Part shown: in pieces, positions 4,811-6,484 of the stretch
Position numbering within the stretch: the stretch's first letter is position 1
Layout: every line of letters starts with the position of its first letter
Assembly (NCBI GenBank): GCA_009920595.1
Contig: RFZR01000096.1
Coordinates: forward strand, 1-6,484
DNA length: 6,484 bases
Source of the DNA: Alphaproteobacteria bacterium
Lineage (GTDB): Bacteria > Pseudomonadota > Alphaproteobacteria > Rhizobiales > Beijerinckiaceae
Direction of reading: 5' to 3'
Program-made: the position numbers and the translations under genes
The notes under the pieces: generated by a model
Databases searched by the model: none
Told to the model about the DNA's origin: nothing
What the model saw: the letters and a program-made list of their open reading frames with translations, nothing else

Positions 4811-5845
4811 ATGGCGACGGCGGCTCGAAAAGCAGCACCGAAGGCGGCGGCAAAACCGGCATTGCGCAAAAATGCCCTGCCACGCGAATTCTCCAAAGAT
4901 GAAGATCTCAAAGCCTATCGCGAAATGATGTTGATCCGCCGCTTCGAAGAGAAAGCGGGCCAGATGTATGGCATGGGACTGATTGGCGGTTTCTGCCATT
5001 TGTATATCGGTCAGGAAGCGGTCGTTGTCGGCGTCGAGATGGCGCAGAAGGATGGCGATCAGGTCATCACCTCTTATCGAGATCACGGTCACATGATTGC
5101 CTGCGGCATGGACCCTAAAGGTGTGATGGCCGAACTTACCGGGCGTCGTGGTGGTCTTTCCAAAGGCAAGGGCGGCTCGATGCATATGTTCAGCGTCGAG
5201 AAGCAGTTTTACGGCGGCCACGGCATTGTTGGCGCACAAGTGCCGCTGGGCACCGGTCTCGCATTCGCCAATCGCTACAAGAAAAACGGTCAAGTTTCGA
5301 TTGTCTATTTCGGCGATGGCGCGGCCAATCAAGGTCAAGTCTATGAAAGCTTCAATATGGCGGAGCTCTGGAAGCTTCCCGTTGTTTATGTGATCGAAAA
5401 CAATCGCTATGCGATGGGAACATCGGTCTCGCGCGCATCAGCGCAAACCGATTTCTCGAAGCGCGGCATTTCTTTCAACATTCCGGGTGAGCAAGTCGAT
5501 GGTATGGATGTGCGCGCCGTGCGTGATGCGGCTGAGCGTGCCATCCAATGGTGCCGTGATGGCAAAGGTCCCTATATTCTCGAGATGCAGACCTATCGCT
5601 ATCGTGGACACTCGATGTCGGATCCGGCGAAATATCGTTCAAAAGACGAAGTGCAAAAGATGCGCGAAGAACATGATCCGATTGAACAAGTGCGCGCGCG
5701 TTTGTTGAAGCAATGGAAACTGGCGGAAGATGATCTCAAAACAATCGATGGCGATGTGAGACAGATCGTCAATGATGCGGCTGAATTTGCGACCCATGAT
5801 CCGGAACCGGATCCGTCAGAACTCTACACCGATATATTGAAATAA
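4811..5845 (+). CDS. pdhA: Pyruvate dehydrogenase E1 component, alpha subunit
   Basis: The alpha subunit of the thiamine-diphosphate E1 heterotetramer of the pyruvate dehydrogenase complex. With the beta subunit it decarboxylates pyruvate and acetylates a lipoyl group, in the cytoplasm. The length of 344 residues is normal. An Ala/Lys/Pro-rich leader (residues 2-22) precedes the catalytic domain. Family segments include LIRRFEEKAGQMYGMGLIGG (41-60), CHLYIGQEAV (62-71) and SYRDHGHMIACG (88-99). GLSKGKGGSMHMF spans 115-127. The ThDP motif runs from GDG (168-170) to NN (197-198), with Asp169 and Asn198 the likely Mg ligands. His266 lies in the RYRGHSMSDPAKYR loop (262-275), whose serines correspond to the regulatory serines of mitochondrial E1 alpha; bacteria usually lack that kinase control. 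GGGAG at 4798-4802 supports the ATG. pdhB follows after 30 bases, clearly the same operon. Pyruvate rather than a branched-chain 2-oxoacid is preferred because of the lipoyl-bearing partner and the eno/ftsB context. Confidence 0.97.
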   Translation: MATAARKAAPKAAAKPALRKNALPREFSKDEDLKAYREMMLIRRFEEKAGQMYGMGLIGGFCHLYIGQEAVVVGVEMAQKDGDQVITSYRDHGHMIACGMDPKGVMAELTGRRGGLSKGKGGSMHMFSVEKQFYGGHGIVGAQVPLGTGLAFANRYKKNGQVSIVYFGDGAANQGQVYESFNMAELWKLPVVYVIENNRYAMGTSVSRASAQTDFSKRGISFNIPGEQVDGMDVRAVRDAAERAIQWCRDGKGPYILEMQTYRYRGHSMSDPAKYRSKDEVQKMREEHDPIEQVRARLLKQWKLAEDDLKTIDGDVRQIVNDAAEFATHDPEPDPSELYTDILK

Positions 5846-5875
5846 TCCCGTCATTTCATTCGAAGGCTCATCATC

Positions 5876-6484
5876 ATGCCTGTAGATATTTTAATGCCAG
5901 CGCTTTCTCCGACGATGGAAAAAGGCAATCTCGCCAAGTGGCTCAAGAAAGAAGGCGATAAAGTCAAAGCCGGCGATATTCTCGCTGAAATCGAAACCGA
6001 TAAGGCAACGATGGAAGTCGAAGCGGTTGATGAAGGCGTGCTTGCAAGAATTCTCGTTCCCGCCGGTTCGCAAGATGTTGCTGTGAACACACCCATCGCT
6101 GTGATTGCCGCCGAAGGTGAGAGCGTTGGTGATCGAAGTGTTGCCGCTCCGGTGCCTGCAGCGGCTCCTTTCGTATCACCGTCAGTTGCAGCGCCTGCGG
6201 TTCATATCTCTGCACCTGTAGATGTTCACGCCTATGACGCTTCACATGAAGTTCCGGCAGGAACAGAATATGTCACGCAAACCATGCGTGAAGCCTTGCG
6301 CGATGCCATGGCTGAAGAAATGCGCCGCGATGGCGATGTCTATGTGATGGGTGAAGAAGTCGCCGAATACCAAGGCGCTTACAAAATCACCCAAGGCCTG
6401 TTGCAAGAATTCGGCGAAAATCGCGTTGTTGATACACCGATCACCGAACATGGTTTTGCAGGTCTCGCGGTGGGGTCGGCCTTT
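5876..6484 (+). CDS. pdhB: Pyruvate dehydrogenase E1 beta subunit with N-terminal lipoyl domain (3' truncated by window end)
   Basis: The first 203 codons of the E1 beta subunit; the frame is open to the last base and the rest lies outside the window. Residues 1-78 form a biotinyl/lipoyl domain: MPALSPTMEKGNLAKWLKKE (7-26) and IETDKATMEVEA (39-50), with Lys43 the predicted lipoylation site. A flexible Ala/Pro/Val-rich linker spans about 83-128. The E1 beta catalytic domain starts near residue 131 (YVTQTMREALRDAMAEEM). It reaches VMGEEVAEYQGAYKITQGLL (157-176), where a Glu (160 or 161) should contact the ThDP aminopyrimidine, then DTPITEHGFAGLAVGSAF (186-203). Such lipoyl-E1 beta fusions are known from alphaproteobacteria including Zymomonas and rhizobia. 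AAGG at 5863-5866 is 9 bases before the ATG. E2 (pdhC) would be expected downstream. An E2 gene is excluded because the domain after the linker is E1 beta, not a peripheral-subunit-binding domain. Confidence 0.96.
   Translation, partial: MPVDILMPALSPTMEKGNLAKWLKKEGDKVKAGDILAEIETDKATMEVEAVDEGVLARILVPAGSQDVAVNTPIAVIAAEGESVGDRSVAAPVPAAAPFVSPSVAAPAVHISAPVDVHAYDASHEVPAGTEYVTQTMREALRDAMAEEMRRDGDVYVMGEEVAEYQGAYKITQGLLQEFGENRVVDTPITEHGFAGLAVGSAF

Noticed and set aside
4790..5338. Minus-strand open frame of 182 codons
   Set aside because: It is fully antisense to the conserved N-terminal half of pdhA; the frame is open because of codon bias, and the product resembles no protein family.
1..6484. Mobile elements, CRISPR arrays, tRNA or rRNA genes, toxin-antitoxin or defence systems
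   Set aside because: I saw no transposase or integrase motifs, no regularly spaced repeats, no cloverleaf-like sequence and no recognisable toxin or defence domain; the window reads as ordinary chromosomal housekeeping DNA.

Overview
The window looks like chromosomal housekeeping DNA from an alphaproteobacterium, most likely of the order Hyphomicrobiales (Rhizobiales). The argument rests on gene order and protein type. The run kdsA - eno - ftsB-like gene - pdhA - pdhB is a familiar alphaproteobacterial arrangement. The E1 beta subunit carries its own N-terminal lipoyl domain, and the KdsA is of the cysteine-containing, metal-dependent type. KdsA also points to a Gram-negative envelope with Kdo-containing LPS. 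I cannot name a genus. All supported genes lie on the + strand, and no gap between genes exceeds 300 bases.

Layout. Positions 1-114 hold no convincing gene. A small unrecognised gene of 72 codons (115-333) has a strong ribosome binding site and higher third-position GC than its neighbours. It is followed by a four-helix membrane protein resembling DUF2269-type proteins (396-887), an AT-richer spacer (888-1042), and a 288-residue glyoxalase-like (VOC) protein (1043-1909). Next comes kdsA (about 1943-2821), a 97-base gap with two hairpins, and enolase (GTG start, 2919-4202) closed by a clear rho-independent terminator (4236-4270). A short FtsB/DivIC-type division protein follows (4319-4633). 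A 177-base AT-rich intergenic region with several inverted repeats leads into pdhA (4811-5845) and pdhB (from 5876), which runs off the end of the window after 203 codons.

How the genes fit together. Enolase makes phosphoenolpyruvate. KdsA uses phosphoenolpyruvate to build the Kdo precursor of LPS, and the glycolytic branch continues through pyruvate to the pyruvate dehydrogenase E1 encoded by pdhA/pdhB, which feeds acetyl-CoA to the TCA cycle and lipid synthesis. The ftsB-like gene adds a septum-assembly function. The three upstream genes have no evident link to this metabolism.

I find no evidence of a mobile element, CRISPR array, RNA gene or new multi-gene system. The points most worth a second look are the structured region upstream of pdhA, the small unidentified gene at the left end, the hairpins between kdsA and eno, and a near-consensus CtrA-like site before the ftsB-like gene.
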